IMG/VR virus record: IMGVR_UViG_3300019776_000263
Span: 1 to 34,749 of that record
Length of the DNA stretch: 34,749 bases
DNA from: a virus
Strand: one strand, 5' to 3'
The position numbers were made by a program, and so were the translations under genes. Shown here piece by piece: positions 6,044 to 15,574 of this stretch. Every line of letters starts with the position of its first letter. The stretch's first letter is position 1. The notes beneath the pieces were generated by a model. It ran no database searches. It was not told where the DNA came from and saw nothing but the letters and a program-made list of their open reading frames with translations.

Positions 6044-7636
6044 TCAGGCATCCGTTTCTGCTGCTGTTGTGATATACAAGGTAATACCATGCAGCCTTGC
6101 ATCAATCGCCATCGTGTCTGACCCGTTACCGGTTACCCGTGATAACCTGAAAAACACCATATCCTCTGCTGCCGGTGTGCCTGCAATCGTAATCGCGCTG
6201 GATTCTGGACTAGTATAAAGGTCATTCGTAGTCCCGCCGGTATCGGTAACTGTCTGAGCAGTTCCGTAAGCCACGGCAATTGTATCGTCATTGCTGACCG
6301 CCACCCCTTGCAGGTCAAATACAACGCCAAAGTTTGTAGTCGTTGCGGCGTGTGACCAGTGCGCTTTAAAAGTGACGGTGCCCTCGTCCCATTTCTTCGG
6401 CATGACAATGCTGAATTGCGCGTACTCCTGTGTAGTCGTGTCAAAATCAAGCGTCACAATGTCAGGCTGGTTGGCAGCGCTGGCAATGCGCGTTAAGGCA
6501 GCACAACCACCTGAAACAGACGGGACCATTGACCCTGCCGATACATAAATAGCCTGCTTGCCTATCGTGCCGCCGCCACCGCCGCCACCGCCTAAAGAGA
6601 TTGGCGCACGTTTGTCAGTGTTTGAAGTAATGCCGGAGCCATCCGTCACCACTTGCGCCATCGGATAACGGCCAGTAGTAAATCCTGTGGTATTGGCGCT
6701 AACTGTGCCTGATGAATTTACCTCGACATAGTTGGTGCTGCTTGCAGTTAGCGTAACGGTACCGGCTGAAACACTTGTTACAACATTGTCTGACCGGATA
6801 ACACCTGCAAGATACCCATAAGTCAATCCTGTGGTCGTGCCTGCATCATTGCCAAAGTCGGTAATATTCTGACTGCCTGGCGCACCTGCCGTTGCCGATA
6901 AAACACCAGCCCCATCAATAGACAACCCTGAACCCACCTTGATTCCGCCTAAAGTTCCGGCTGAAGCGGTTGGCAATGTGTAAGCGCCGGATGATGTCGC
7001 AATCAATACCACATTTGTTCCATCCGCACGCAGCAATGCCCTATCCCCTGCCGCAATCACAATGCCCGTGCCTGCAGATGTTTTGACGGTTAAAGTAAAC
7101 GCACCGGCACAGCCGTTGTATATTTCCCATTCACCGTGATTTGGCACAATCACATTCCTGTTCCCTGTCAACGTGCCACTTGCTGGGATATATTCAGCCC
7201 TCGCCTGTGCTGCTGTCAGCGTTACGTCTGCCGTGGTAACAGTGATCGCCACTTCATGTGTAATGTAGTAAGGCGTTACCCAGTCGCGCTCATCTGTATA
7301 ACTGGTAACCGCCGATGCGCCTGTGACAATGGTATATAGCGGAATCTGTCCCGCCGTGAAGCCAGTCGTATTTTTAGACACTACCCCTGCGCGTGTTGCT
7401 TCCACATAATTGGTCGTGCTTGCTGAAAGCGCCAACGTGCCGTTAGCGATTGCAGTCAGTACGCCATCAACCAGCATTCTGCCGCCGTAGTATCCCCAGG
7501 TTAAGCCAACGCAAGTAGATGCCCTGCGCCCGAATATCATGGCTGGACTGGCAGCATCTGCAAGTGCATTAACGGTCACCTCCTTGCTTGCCTGTGATGC
7601 ACTTACTAAATCTAAAAGGGTAGCTGAATCTGACAT
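6044..7636 (-). CDS. tail fibre / receptor-binding protein
   Basis: A 530-residue Ser/Thr/Gly/Ala-rich protein with the composition of phage fibres. A module of about 75 residues occurs twice: residues 44-118 (GLTWGYYGG...YTDERDW) and 270-343 (GLTYGYLAG...NTDKRAP). Eight consecutive glycines (349-356) form a flexible hinge before the C-terminal domain, which starts KQAIYVSAGSMVPS and resembles C-terminal heads of other phage fibre proteins. It is likely trimeric and exposed at the tail tip. It lies between the tail tip protein and the LamG protein. Confidence 0.8.
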   Translation of the reverse strand: MSDSATLLDLVSASQASKEVTVNALADAASPAMIFGRRASTCVGLTWGYYGGRMLVDGVLTAIANGTLALSASTTNYVEATRAGVVSKNTTGFTAGQIPLYTIVTGASAVTSYTDERDWVTPYYITHEVAITVTTADVTLTAAQARAEYIPASGTLTGNRNVIVPNHGEWEIYNGCAGAFTLTVKTSAGTGIVIAAGDRALLRADGTNVVLIATSSGAYTLPTASAGTLGGIKVGSGLSIDGAGVLSATAGAPGSQNITDFGNDAGTTTGLTYGYLAGVIRSDNVVTSVSAGTVTLTASSTNYVEVNSSGTVSANTTGFTTGRYPMAQVVTDGSGITSNTDKRAPISLGGGGGGGGTIGKQAIYVSAGSMVPSVSGGCAALTRIASAANQPDIVTLDFDTTTQEYAQFSIVMPKKWDEGTVTFKAHWSHAATTTNFGVVFDLQGVAVSNDDTIAVAYGTAQTVTDTGGTTNDLYTSPESSAITIAGTPAAEDMVFFRLSRVTGNGSDTMAIDARLHGITLYITTAAETDA

Positions 7637-7645
7637 AATGTTTCC

Positions 7646-9526
7646 TTAAATTGTGTAAGTCTTGCGTTCGCCACTCGTCCACGTCTGGCCTGATGCGCTA
7701 AATACAGTTATCCACGAAGCGCCGATATATTGCTGCAAGCTGAATGCCGTTATTGCGCGTGTGCCATCAGCGCAAGTGATTGCCAATTCTCCGACGCCAA
7801 CGCTTGATGCAAATTCATACGCTATCCAGTTTGGCGATGTTTCTGTGACTGAAGTCCAAGTGCCTGTGTTGTTATCAAAAGCATTAGCAGCCGTTCCGCT
7901 GCTTGCAGTTGCAATGCCGCCAGTGCATTGATCTGCACCGCCAACCGTTGCCGCCATTTCAATTTCAGAAATTAATGAAGATTGGAAAAATGATGTATAG
8001 CCGGTGATATAAACGCGCCATTTGTTTGAAGTTAAAGTGACTGGCAGGCTGAATGTAGCCTGCAATGGATAACCTCGACCGACAATCGCGCTTAACTGGT
8101 AAATGTTGACATATATTGTATCAAGCCCTTCGCTTGTATAGTCAGCGGCCTGCTGTGCAACCGTATAAGTCACGCTGTTTGTGCTTGCAGTCAGTGTTCT
8201 TTTGACTGCGGTGAACGTAGCGTCCATAATATCAATTTCATAACTCTCAACCGCTTCGCTCATCGGCACATCTGTATAATCACGCCATTCAGCATTTAAC
8301 CGGTTCCTGCGTATCCAGTTTATGGTTACATCTCCTGCTGAATTTCTACCGGCGCCGGCCTGAACTGGCGAATAACATTCCAAACCTACCGCTGCCGGGG
8401 TTACCGGAATTGCAGCTGTCTGCTGAATTGTCATGCCAAAGCTTACCGGCTTGAATAACCTGGTCAGTCCAATATCACCGGACTGCAACGGGATTCTGCG
8501 CCATGATACGGTGCTGGCAAGCACGAACCGCTCACCAATAGCATGAGCACCCATTGCCCATTCAGTGCCGCGCCGGCCACGCAATAAGCCAGTAAGCTTA
8601 TAGGTATTGGCTGCGATCAGTTCTGCATTTTTGAACTGGATTAACTCATCACCAAGCACCGCATAATTTGCGCCATTCAACACCGCCAGCTCTGTCGTGC
8701 TTGAGAGCGTGCCTGTAAACATTTTTATGGTGACGGAATTAAGCTCGTCGAATATGTTGCCGCCATAGAAATTACCCAGTGCGGTCGTGGCATTCCCAAT
8801 GCTGGCTTCATCAGTGACCGAGAATATTTGTGAATAGGTTGAGCCGTTATCATTGGATTTGAATAGCGCACAACCACCCCAGCCAGTTCGATAACCGCAA
8901 GCCGCAAAGTAAACGCCTGCGTCATTATCGCTGTCACGCAATAGCGGAATGTCCAGGAACATCGCCAGGGTCTGCACTGGGATGGTGACTACCTGAGCCT
9001 GGATGTTTGAACTTCCTGCGCCAGTGCCGGATTGTGTATAAATTGCGCTATCCTCCGCTATGCACTCCAGCGATATAATGCCAGGCTTTGCATCGTCTTT
9101 TTTAGTGATGCGCATGCGCATGGTCACATCGTTATAAACCACGTCTATCACATCCGTTGGCTCAAGTTTTGACCATTTGCGTGACACTTGTAAAGTGTAG
9201 GTAGTACGCTGCACCCAAGCGTTAAACAGGTTAACGTCTGCCACCTGCTTGGCTTTAGTGTCATCCATGACTACCGGCAAAGCGATGGTCATGGTGTTTA
9301 CGCCGCTGCCGGTTTGCCGTTCTGCCTTTTGCGTACCCTGCTGATAATCCGCGCCTGAATTGAAATACAGCACATTGATTTCATGCGGCAATTCCAGATC
9401 CTGTGCGCGGACTTTATTGATTGGATCTGGTGCATCGCTGCCCCAGTCATGTGCCGCCAGATCATCCTCTGTGACAGTTGCCGCAAGTGATTGACCACGC
9501 TTAACAAATTTGATTTTGCCAGCCAT
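7646..9526 (-). CDS. tail tip/baseplate protein, C-terminal half (Phage-tail_3/gpJ-like)
   Basis: A 626-residue protein that begins directly in the middle of a known tail-tip family: MAGKIKFVKRGQSL, then about 300 residues of host-specificity-type beta domains (TTYTLQVSRKWSKLEPTDVI, ELIQFKNAELI...LTGLLRGRRGTEWAMGAH). The last 130 residues (SEIEMAA...NAFDNNTGTW...PNWIAYEFAS) resemble a discoidin/F5-8C carbohydrate-binding fold. In related phages this sequence continues without a break from the preceding ORF. Here the start overlaps that ORF's stop by TGATG. Confidence 0.8.
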   Translation of the reverse strand: MAGKIKFVKRGQSLAATVTEDDLAAHDWGSDAPDPINKVRAQDLELPHEINVLYFNSGADYQQGTQKAERQTGSGVNTMTIALPVVMDDTKAKQVADVNLFNAWVQRTTYTLQVSRKWSKLEPTDVIDVVYNDVTMRMRITKKDDAKPGIISLECIAEDSAIYTQSGTGAGSSNIQAQVVTIPVQTLAMFLDIPLLRDSDNDAGVYFAACGYRTGWGGCALFKSNDNGSTYSQIFSVTDEASIGNATTALGNFYGGNIFDELNSVTIKMFTGTLSSTTELAVLNGANYAVLGDELIQFKNAELIAANTYKLTGLLRGRRGTEWAMGAHAIGERFVLASTVSWRRIPLQSGDIGLTRLFKPVSFGMTIQQTAAIPVTPAAVGLECYSPVQAGAGRNSAGDVTINWIRRNRLNAEWRDYTDVPMSEAVESYEIDIMDATFTAVKRTLTASTNSVTYTVAQQAADYTSEGLDTIYVNIYQLSAIVGRGYPLQATFSLPVTLTSNKWRVYITGYTSFFQSSLISEIEMAATVGGADQCTGGIATASSGTAANAFDNNTGTWTSVTETSPNWIAYEFASSVGVGELAITCADGTRAITAFSLQQYIGASWITVFSASGQTWTSGERKTYTI

Positions 9527-11382
9527 CAGTTACTCTCCACCGCGTCAAAAAAGAATGCCGCCTGTACGCCATCCAGCGCAGCGCGAGCGCTCATCTGTTG
9601 CGCGATTGTGTAGCCTTCAACATCGTCTGTGAGCTGCGTCACATCAATATCGCCAGCTGCAAGCTCTACACGGCTGCAAATATCAGAAACAATGCTGGAC
9701 AAGGTTACGGTGTTATTAGATAGTCTATTGGTAATTGGCACCAAAGCCAGGCCGTCTGACGGGTCTGTCACATAAGACACCAGGTATTCAGGCATAGCAG
9801 CAATCTGGAAACTGTTCAAAATAACGCCGGCACTGACACTAAATATCTCTATGCTGCTTTCAGTTTCAAATGTGTCAGCATTCAGGAAATAGATATACTT
9901 CCTGTCACTAAAAACATATTTATCAATATTGCGCAGGTAATCCAGTGATCCGAATGTAGCAATAGATGCTGTTGTGGTCGGGCTGTGTGATGTGGTTGCA
10001 AAAATACCGTCATCTGCAAATGTCTTGAATATTGATTTTGTGAGCACATTGCCGTCATAGATTGCGTAACGGTTGCGGATACTGTCGTAAGCAATATGCG
10101 GCGCGCTGGTTGCGACTGTTACAGTCTTTACAAACGCGCCGCCAACAAAAAAGCAAATGAAAGTATTGAAATTCGACAATGCCACTGAGTTTTCACCGGC
10201 AATAGATACGCCATCAAATACATTGTTAGTCACGTCTGCCGTATCGTAGCCATCCCATGTTAATGGCACTGGATTAAGCGCGTTATAACCTAACCCGCCG
10301 CCAAATGCTGTGGATGCAAATATCACCTTGTTGGCTGACTCATCAAATATCATTTTGCCAACCGATGAAACATTGATTGCTGCGCTAGGCTGTATCAGCC
10401 TTGTAAACTCCAGTGTAGTCGCATCAAAGGCCACCGCAACGGTAGGCGCATCGTTAACCTGTACCCATATTTCATTGATAAGCATAGGCAGTCCGGTAAC
10501 TGGGTCTATGCCTGCTTTAACATAGGTGATATACCCGCTGCCATTTGATGCAGCAGCTGTGCCTACATCTTGTGTGCGGTCTGTACCCGCAATCACGTCT
10601 GTGACATGCAGCACATAAGGATTTGCATTGGTGTTGTCTATGCTGGTTGAAAGATAAACGCCATCAATGAACGGGTGTGCGATTGAGTGTACGATAGTGG
10701 ATTCTGATTGCTTTACCGGTGCCGGTAATGAAAACGCACCACTGGCCACGACTTCAAAGCTAAAATTTGGGATTCTGTTACCGTATTTTTCAAGCTGCAA
10801 GTTCTCAAATACAACATATGCAAGCCCACGATGAGCAGGAACGTTGCCAGCGCCTAAATAAGACTCTAGCAATGAGTCTGCAACCTGTGTCTCTGAGCCG
10901 GTATAAACACGAATATTGGATGATTGACCAGTCGGCCCTAAGTTGCCAGTGCTTTGGTCGTAGATTAAATCGCCATTGGCCCATATCCTGCGAATACCGG
11001 TAATTTCACCTTCACACACGCCTACCGCACAATTGACTGAATAAGTATAAGTCGTCACAGATTGACTTGGACCACCTTTACCGCCGGCTTCTTCTTCATG
11101 TGAAGTTTCAATCAGGTCACTTGACCAGATAACCTGCCCTGCCCCTCTGGCAGTGCCGTAATAGATCGGAATCATCGTGCCGTATGTTGATGCCTGCACT
11201 TTCAAGTCACCCATGCGCGGACCTTGAATATCCGGCATATTAGGTGCAAATAGCATAGATCCTAGACTTGAACCGGCAATAAAGCCAATCTGTGCGCCTG
11301 ACATCCCAAGCGCACCTCCCCACGCCAATCCAGCAGGGCCTAATGCAGCAGCACCGGCAATGCCCAGCACCAATGATGCCAT
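9526..11382 (-). CDS. tail tip/baseplate protein, N-terminal half
   Basis: A 618-residue protein. The N-terminus has a hydrophobic glycine-rich stretch, then the family signature DIQGPRMGDLKVQASTYGTMIPIYYGT and VIWSSDLIET. Residues 1-215 and 560-618 match the tail-tip family, ending SARAALDGVQAAFFFDAVESN. Between them about 325 residues of repeating beta structure (FDATTLEF, LNADTFET) look like an inserted beta-propeller. It ends where the family normally reads on into GKIKF, so with the next ORF it probably makes one functional unit. Confidence 0.8.
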   Translation of the reverse strand: MASLVLGIAGAAALGPAGLAWGGALGMSGAQIGFIAGSSLGSMLFAPNMPDIQGPRMGDLKVQASTYGTMIPIYYGTARGAGQVIWSSDLIETSHEEEAGGKGGPSQSVTTYTYSVNCAVGVCEGEITGIRRIWANGDLIYDQSTGNLGPTGQSSNIRVYTGSETQVADSLLESYLGAGNVPAHRGLAYVVFENLQLEKYGNRIPNFSFEVVASGAFSLPAPVKQSESTIVHSIAHPFIDGVYLSTSIDNTNANPYVLHVTDVIAGTDRTQDVGTAAASNGSGYITYVKAGIDPVTGLPMLINEIWVQVNDAPTVAVAFDATTLEFTRLIQPSAAINVSSVGKMIFDESANKVIFASTAFGGGLGYNALNPVPLTWDGYDTADVTNNVFDGVSIAGENSVALSNFNTFICFFVGGAFVKTVTVATSAPHIAYDSIRNRYAIYDGNVLTKSIFKTFADDGIFATTSHSPTTTASIATFGSLDYLRNIDKYVFSDRKYIYFLNADTFETESSIEIFSVSAGVILNSFQIAAMPEYLVSYVTDPSDGLALVPITNRLSNNTVTLSSIVSDICSRVELAAGDIDVTQLTDDVEGYTIAQQMSARAALDGVQAAFFFDAVESN

Positions 11383-11810
11383 TATTTAATCCCCTTGAAT
11401 CTGTATGCACCCCTGATGCGTGATTGCCAAGTGGAGTCTAGGCTATGTTCTACGCATTTTCTGGCCTGTGCATAAGCGTGAATAATGCCAATGTCTGTGA
11501 TGATGCCTAAGTGCTGCGGGTCACGGTCGAAACAAAAGTGATAAATGTCACCAATAGTTGCCTCTGGGACAGGGATACGCACCATTTTTTCATCAAGCAC
11601 TTTGGTCATTTCAGTGCCATTTGGATGTTTAGCGTAGTCCTTCGGTATGTCATTTTCATCAACCAACCCCAAGGCAGCGCCCACCATTCCCACCACGCCT
11701 GCACAATCAACGCCTACCAACTTGATACGGCCCTGATGATGGAATGGGGTATCAATCCACGTTCTCGCTTCATCCACGATCTTTTCGCGTATGGTTTTAC
11801 GCTTTGCCAT
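11382..11810 (-). CDS. NlpC/P60-family tail peptidase
   Basis: A 142-residue cysteine peptidase-type domain. Cys36 lies in GVDCAGVVG, His100 in DPQHLGIITD, and His111 in IIHAYA is the likely third residue. Related phage and gene-transfer-agent tail proteins cut peptidoglycan during DNA entry and lie at the tail tip. It abuts its neighbours by single-base overlaps on both sides. The order DUF2460, DUF2163, NlpC/P60, tip protein is conserved in this class of tails. Confidence 0.88.
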   Translation of the reverse strand: MAKRKTIREKIVDEARTWIDTPFHHQGRIKLVGVDCAGVVGMVGAALGLVDENDIPKDYAKHPNGTEMTKVLDEKMVRIPVPEATIGDIYHFCFDRDPQHLGIITDIGIIHAYAQARKCVEHSLDSTWQSRIRGAYRFKGIK

Positions 11811-12649
11811 TACATCGGCCCCTTATACAGTTGGTCAACGCCAGGGAAATATGGCTCACCGCGAAAGTTCACCACATTGTTAAACTTGGTCTTGCAGTCC
11901 TCAATGATGCGTTTTGCACAGCCAGCTACTATCGAGAATGTATCCCCAACCTGTACGCCGTATGGCATCGGTAACTGTAAGAGAACCGCGCCCGTAGTGT
12001 ATGTTTTAACTTCCATAGAAATGCCTGCATTTAAGCCTCCTGTGAACGTGATGATTCCGTAATCAAAATAACCATTGGCTTGCGCCAAGCCGCTATCTGT
12101 AAACTGCCGATTACTGGTGACGGTTTGAACCGTGCCATTGAATGTGAAGCTTGCTAAATTAACGCCACATCTTGTATCTCCTAAAGTAGCCCTGCATGAT
12201 GGGGAATACAGCTCGCCGATGGTCTGCTGCAGCTTTTGTGTCATACCGCGCAGTTCTGCGCTAAACACGGAGCGGCCGGTACGCACTTCACCCAACCAAC
12301 CCTTACGAAGATATAAAGCGCCTTGTGTCAGGTCGGCATAATTAACCTGGAATATCTCTATCTCTGCGTAATCCCAAAGCCCTGCGTGTATATCAGCGTC
12401 TGCAATAGCGTCATTGGATAACATCCCTACCACTTCAAGATTGTCTACACTCAGAGCCTCTGTGGTAGTAATAGATGAAGGCGTGTACCCTGCACTTGCC
12501 AGATAGGTAACAGCATCAAATACAAGATTTGATGTGTGGTCTGTAAATCCGTAAACAGTGCCATTTTTCAATGTCGCTTTCCAGCAGGTGGCAATGGTCA
12601 TGGTTTCCTGTTGAAAATGGCTTGCCAGGGCTACCGGTATTGTTCTCAT
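11810..12649 (-). CDS. DUF2163 distal tail / hub protein
   Basis: A 279-residue protein. The opening RTIPVALASHFQQETMTIATCWKATLKNGTVYGFTDHT and the C-terminal pattern CRATLGDTRCGVNL plus AGCAKRIIEDCKTKFNNVVNFRGEPYFPG are marks of DUF2163/phage BR0599. Paired Cys in the C-terminal half may bind metal (an iron-sulfur cluster is reported for gene-transfer-agent hub proteins). It would form part of the distal tail hub next to the DUF2460 protein. The start overlaps the preceding stop by four bases. Confidence 0.88.
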   Translation of the reverse strand: MRTIPVALASHFQQETMTIATCWKATLKNGTVYGFTDHTSNLVFDAVTYLASAGYTPSSITTTEALSVDNLEVVGMLSNDAIADADIHAGLWDYAEIEIFQVNYADLTQGALYLRKGWLGEVRTGRSVFSAELRGMTQKLQQTIGELYSPSCRATLGDTRCGVNLASFTFNGTVQTVTSNRQFTDSGLAQANGYFDYGIITFTGGLNAGISMEVKTYTTGAVLLQLPMPYGVQVGDTFSIVAGCAKRIIEDCKTKFNNVVNFRGEPYFPGVDQLYKGPM

Positions 12650-13518
12650 TCCCGCACCTCAACAATCGGAATACTGTCCCAGCCATAAACGCCAGGTGCG
12701 ATGTGCAAGCCTTTCAGCTGATCAATATCAAACCTTGCCGGAACGTCAAATTCAAATGCGGCAGTCAGAACATCGGAGGCTTGCGGATATTTGTAGCCGG
12801 AACCTGAACCAAGGGTGATGGTTTTTGCCGTTGTATCAGTAGCAAGCACGAAGGTATAAGGACCGGTACCGGTAACGCTGTTGATCGTATGTGCCAACCC
12901 GTTAAGCAATGCAGCGTCAGCACCGGAAAAGCCTGCAAGATACAGCTTATTGCCAGCAACCAGCGTGCCTGGATTAGTAGTCAGCACTACAGTTGTGGTT
13001 GCGCCAGGTGTCACAGATGTAGCAGCTGATGAAGCATCCGCCACAAAAGTCACAATCCCTGTCGAATTATCAATGGCGATGTTGCCTGCCCCGGCACCGA
13101 TAGTGATCGGACTCGCACCACGAAATGCACTGAGCGTGCCGCTGACCGGGCGCGTAATTTTGCGTATGCTGGTACCGGCAGCATTGGTGTATTTCTTGTA
13201 TAACTGATACGTAGGCAAACCAGTACCAACGCCCGTGCCAAGCAAGCCGTTAGAAGCGGATGCGCTATAATCCAGCTCGTCCTTATAACGGAAACTATGA
13301 GCGCGGCCCTGTGCCACCCTGAAAAACGCGATCAGTTCTTCAACCTGTTCCTGCGTTCTGGCGGCATGACTCACATCATAAGAATGACGTGCAGCTAACC
13401 AGTTTGCATTGCGCTGCTCGAAACCGCTGTTAATTACCACAACGTCGGTAGAAAAATTAGGGCCGCCGGTGCCGCCGTAGCTGATATTGTCCGGGAATCG
13501 AATATCCAGAAATGACAT
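12646..13518 (-). CDS. DUF2460 distal tail protein with inserted FCCH-like domain
   Basis: A 290-residue protein. The N-terminus (MSFLDIRFPDNISYGGTGGPNFSTDVVVINSGFEQRNANW) and the end (FDVPARFDIDQLKGL) are typical of DUF2460, a distal tail protein family. Between residues about 160 and 240 lies an extra beta domain (VAGNKLYLAGFSGADAALLNGLAHTINSV) like the FCCH-type domains found in phage virion proteins. The family without an insert is about 200-210 residues, so the insert accounts for the extra length. Confidence 0.87.
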   Translation of the reverse strand: MSFLDIRFPDNISYGGTGGPNFSTDVVVINSGFEQRNANWLAARHSYDVSHAARTQEQVEELIAFFRVAQGRAHSFRYKDELDYSASASNGLLGTGVGTGLPTYQLYKKYTNAAGTSIRKITRPVSGTLSAFRGASPITIGAGAGNIAIDNSTGIVTFVADASSAATSVTPGATTTVVLTTNPGTLVAGNKLYLAGFSGADAALLNGLAHTINSVTGTGPYTFVLATDTTAKTITLGSGSGYKYPQASDVLTAAFEFDVPARFDIDQLKGLHIAPGVYGWDSIPIVEVRE

Positions 13519-15566
13519 TATGTGTTCCTCATGGCAGCTCTACGCAGCCCGGAAAAAGCGCTTGCGGCAATCTGTTGCTGCGTGCGCATATCTGCCGGCG
13601 CATTAAGCACAAAGTTCATTGACACATTGCCAAATCCATTTGAACTCATGTTGTTCTGTGCCGCCGGTACAATCTTTTCGCCCTTGTGGATCATGGCTAG
13701 CATGTCATGCGGCACATAGTCGGTACCAACATCAAATGAAGGCACAAACCCTTTCAGCCAGTCAAAAAAACCACCCCCGCTGCTTGCGCCTTCCATGCCA
13801 AGAATCCCGCCATAGGATGCAGACGGTGAAACATCAGAGCTGCTACCGAAAATATTGCCGAAAAGACTGCCAAGCAAACCGCCGGAACTGCCGCCAGATA
13901 GCCCAAGACCGATAGAGCTGAACAGCGGCTCCATCAGTTGCTTCTGTACGATCATTTTGGCAATTGCTTTTGCAAAATCATTGGCCATTTGCTCAAATGA
14001 AGCACTGGCACCAAAAGCAAATTCGACCAATGAGTTGGTTGCATCACGGCTGAATCCATTGATCGCGTCTTTCAGCTCTTCAAATTCATCCTTGTTTGAC
14101 TTAACAAACCCTGACATGCCGTCCTGTGCCATAGCTTTAGCCTTCGCAAACTCTTCAGCACTCAAGCGTCCAGCCTTGTACATTTCGTTAAGCTTTTCTA
14201 TTTCACGGGTATATTCACGTGTAGGATCAATCGCATCCTTAATGCGCTCAACTTCAGCATTAAACTCAATTTGAGAACGCACAGTTTCTGCAATAATCTG
14301 TCGGCGCTCCTCATCCGCTTCAGCTTGGTCTTTATTTGCCTGTGTAATCTTTTCCTGAGTAGCAAGCTGCTCAATGAGGCCAGCAACAGCTTCTTTCTGA
14401 GTGGAGTTAAGCTTTAGATGTGCTGCTTCATATTCAAGCAATGCTGTTTTGCTGAGATTCAGCGTTTCAACTTCTTTTTTGAGGCTTTCAACAAATCGAT
14501 TAGCATCGCCGGCATCTGCGTCGCGCTTTAAAGATGGGCTGCTAGGGCTATTGGGGCTTGTTCCGGTTTCGCCGGTTTTAGAAGTAGTCTTTTTAGATGC
14601 TGGCTGATCAATGCCAAGCTCTCTTTTAAGATTATTGGCCTCGTTTGCCAAATATTTAATGTCAAGCTCAATCTGTTTACGATCAATAAAACTTAATGGT
14701 TTTGATCCATTAATATCGTTTCTAAGTCTTGTAGAAAGCTCATTAATTTCGTTTGGTATTGCTTGCAGGGCACGTTTACGCTTATTTTCAGCCTCACTGC
14801 CAAATAATTCATTTTTGCCTAGAGTGCCAAGCCCAAGTAAAAATGACTTAAATAACCCGCCTTCGGTATAAGCATCTTTCATCGCTTTGACAATTTCAAG
14901 TATTGTCGGCAATAAATCAGTAGCTAATTTGGTACCTAATCCTGTGGCCGCGATCTTTAATTCATCAAGCTGATCATTAAATGCCTGTGCCTGCTGAACA
15001 CTATCTTCTGTAACGCCTGCGTATTCCTTTCCTTTTGTGATTTGATCACGCAATGCATCACCACCCTGCAACAATGCTGGCAATAATTCCTGATAACTTT
15101 TACCAAGAATCTTATTAGCCGTAGCCGCGCGTTGTTGCGGATCTTCAATATTACTAATAATATTTGCTAATTGAACAAAAGCTTCAGCTGGGTCTTTAGC
15201 AGATAAACCAAGCTTTTTGGCTTCCTCACTATTTTCTGCCATAAAAATAGAAAGTTTGTTGATGCCCTTGCCTAAAGCTTCAAGGCTTGTATCTGACTGG
15301 GCTGCTACTAGCTGAAATCCGGAAAGAGTTGAAGCTGCAACCCCAGTGCGATCACTGAGATCACCCAGCATATCAAGCGTATCGATCCCACTTTTAAGAA
15401 ACGCTGTAAATGATGCGGCACCTAATACCGGCGCCAATGCCCCCAGTGTGTTATTTAAGCCGCCAGCAATACCGCCAATGCCGCTAAGACTGCTTTTAAC
15501 CGATGCAAATGCAATCTTAGTCTGGTCTTTAGCACTGATAATTATTTCAGCTTTTTGGTTTGCCAT
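13518..15566 (-). CDS. tail tape measure protein
   Basis: A 682-residue protein, mostly helical. It opens with AEIIISAKDQTKIAFASVKSSL, followed by a hydrophobic glycine-rich helix and the conserved region LSDRTGVAASTLSGFQLVAAQSD. Long coiled coils fill the middle and a glycine/serine-rich C-terminus ends with HKGEKIVPAAQNN, a common tape-measure ending. At about 0.15 nm per residue the tail would be near 100 nm. It follows the gpG/GT chaperone genes, which is the standard order. Confidence 0.92.
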   Translation of the reverse strand: MANQKAEIIISAKDQTKIAFASVKSSLSGIGGIAGGLNNTLGALAPVLGAASFTAFLKSGIDTLDMLGDLSDRTGVAASTLSGFQLVAAQSDTSLEALGKGINKLSIFMAENSEEAKKLGLSAKDPAEAFVQLANIISNIEDPQQRAATANKILGKSYQELLPALLQGGDALRDQITKGKEYAGVTEDSVQQAQAFNDQLDELKIAATGLGTKLATDLLPTILEIVKAMKDAYTEGGLFKSFLLGLGTLGKNELFGSEAENKRKRALQAIPNEINELSTRLRNDINGSKPLSFIDRKQIELDIKYLANEANNLKRELGIDQPASKKTTSKTGETGTSPNSPSSPSLKRDADAGDANRFVESLKKEVETLNLSKTALLEYEAAHLKLNSTQKEAVAGLIEQLATQEKITQANKDQAEADEERRQIIAETVRSQIEFNAEVERIKDAIDPTREYTREIEKLNEMYKAGRLSAEEFAKAKAMAQDGMSGFVKSNKDEFEELKDAINGFSRDATNSLVEFAFGASASFEQMANDFAKAIAKMIVQKQLMEPLFSSIGLGLSGGSSGGLLGSLFGNIFGSSSDVSPSASYGGILGMEGASSGGGFFDWLKGFVPSFDVGTDYVPHDMLAMIHKGEKIVPAAQNNMSSNGFGNVSMNFVLNAPADMRTQQQIAASAFSGLRRAAMRNT

Positions 15567-15574
15567 TTGACTAC

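Noticed and set aside
13050-13241. Frames antisense or shifted in the tail genes, many over 60 codons
   Set aside because: All lie inside strongly supported virion genes, lack ribosome-binding sites and show no family pattern; they are shadows of high-Ala/Thr coding sequence.
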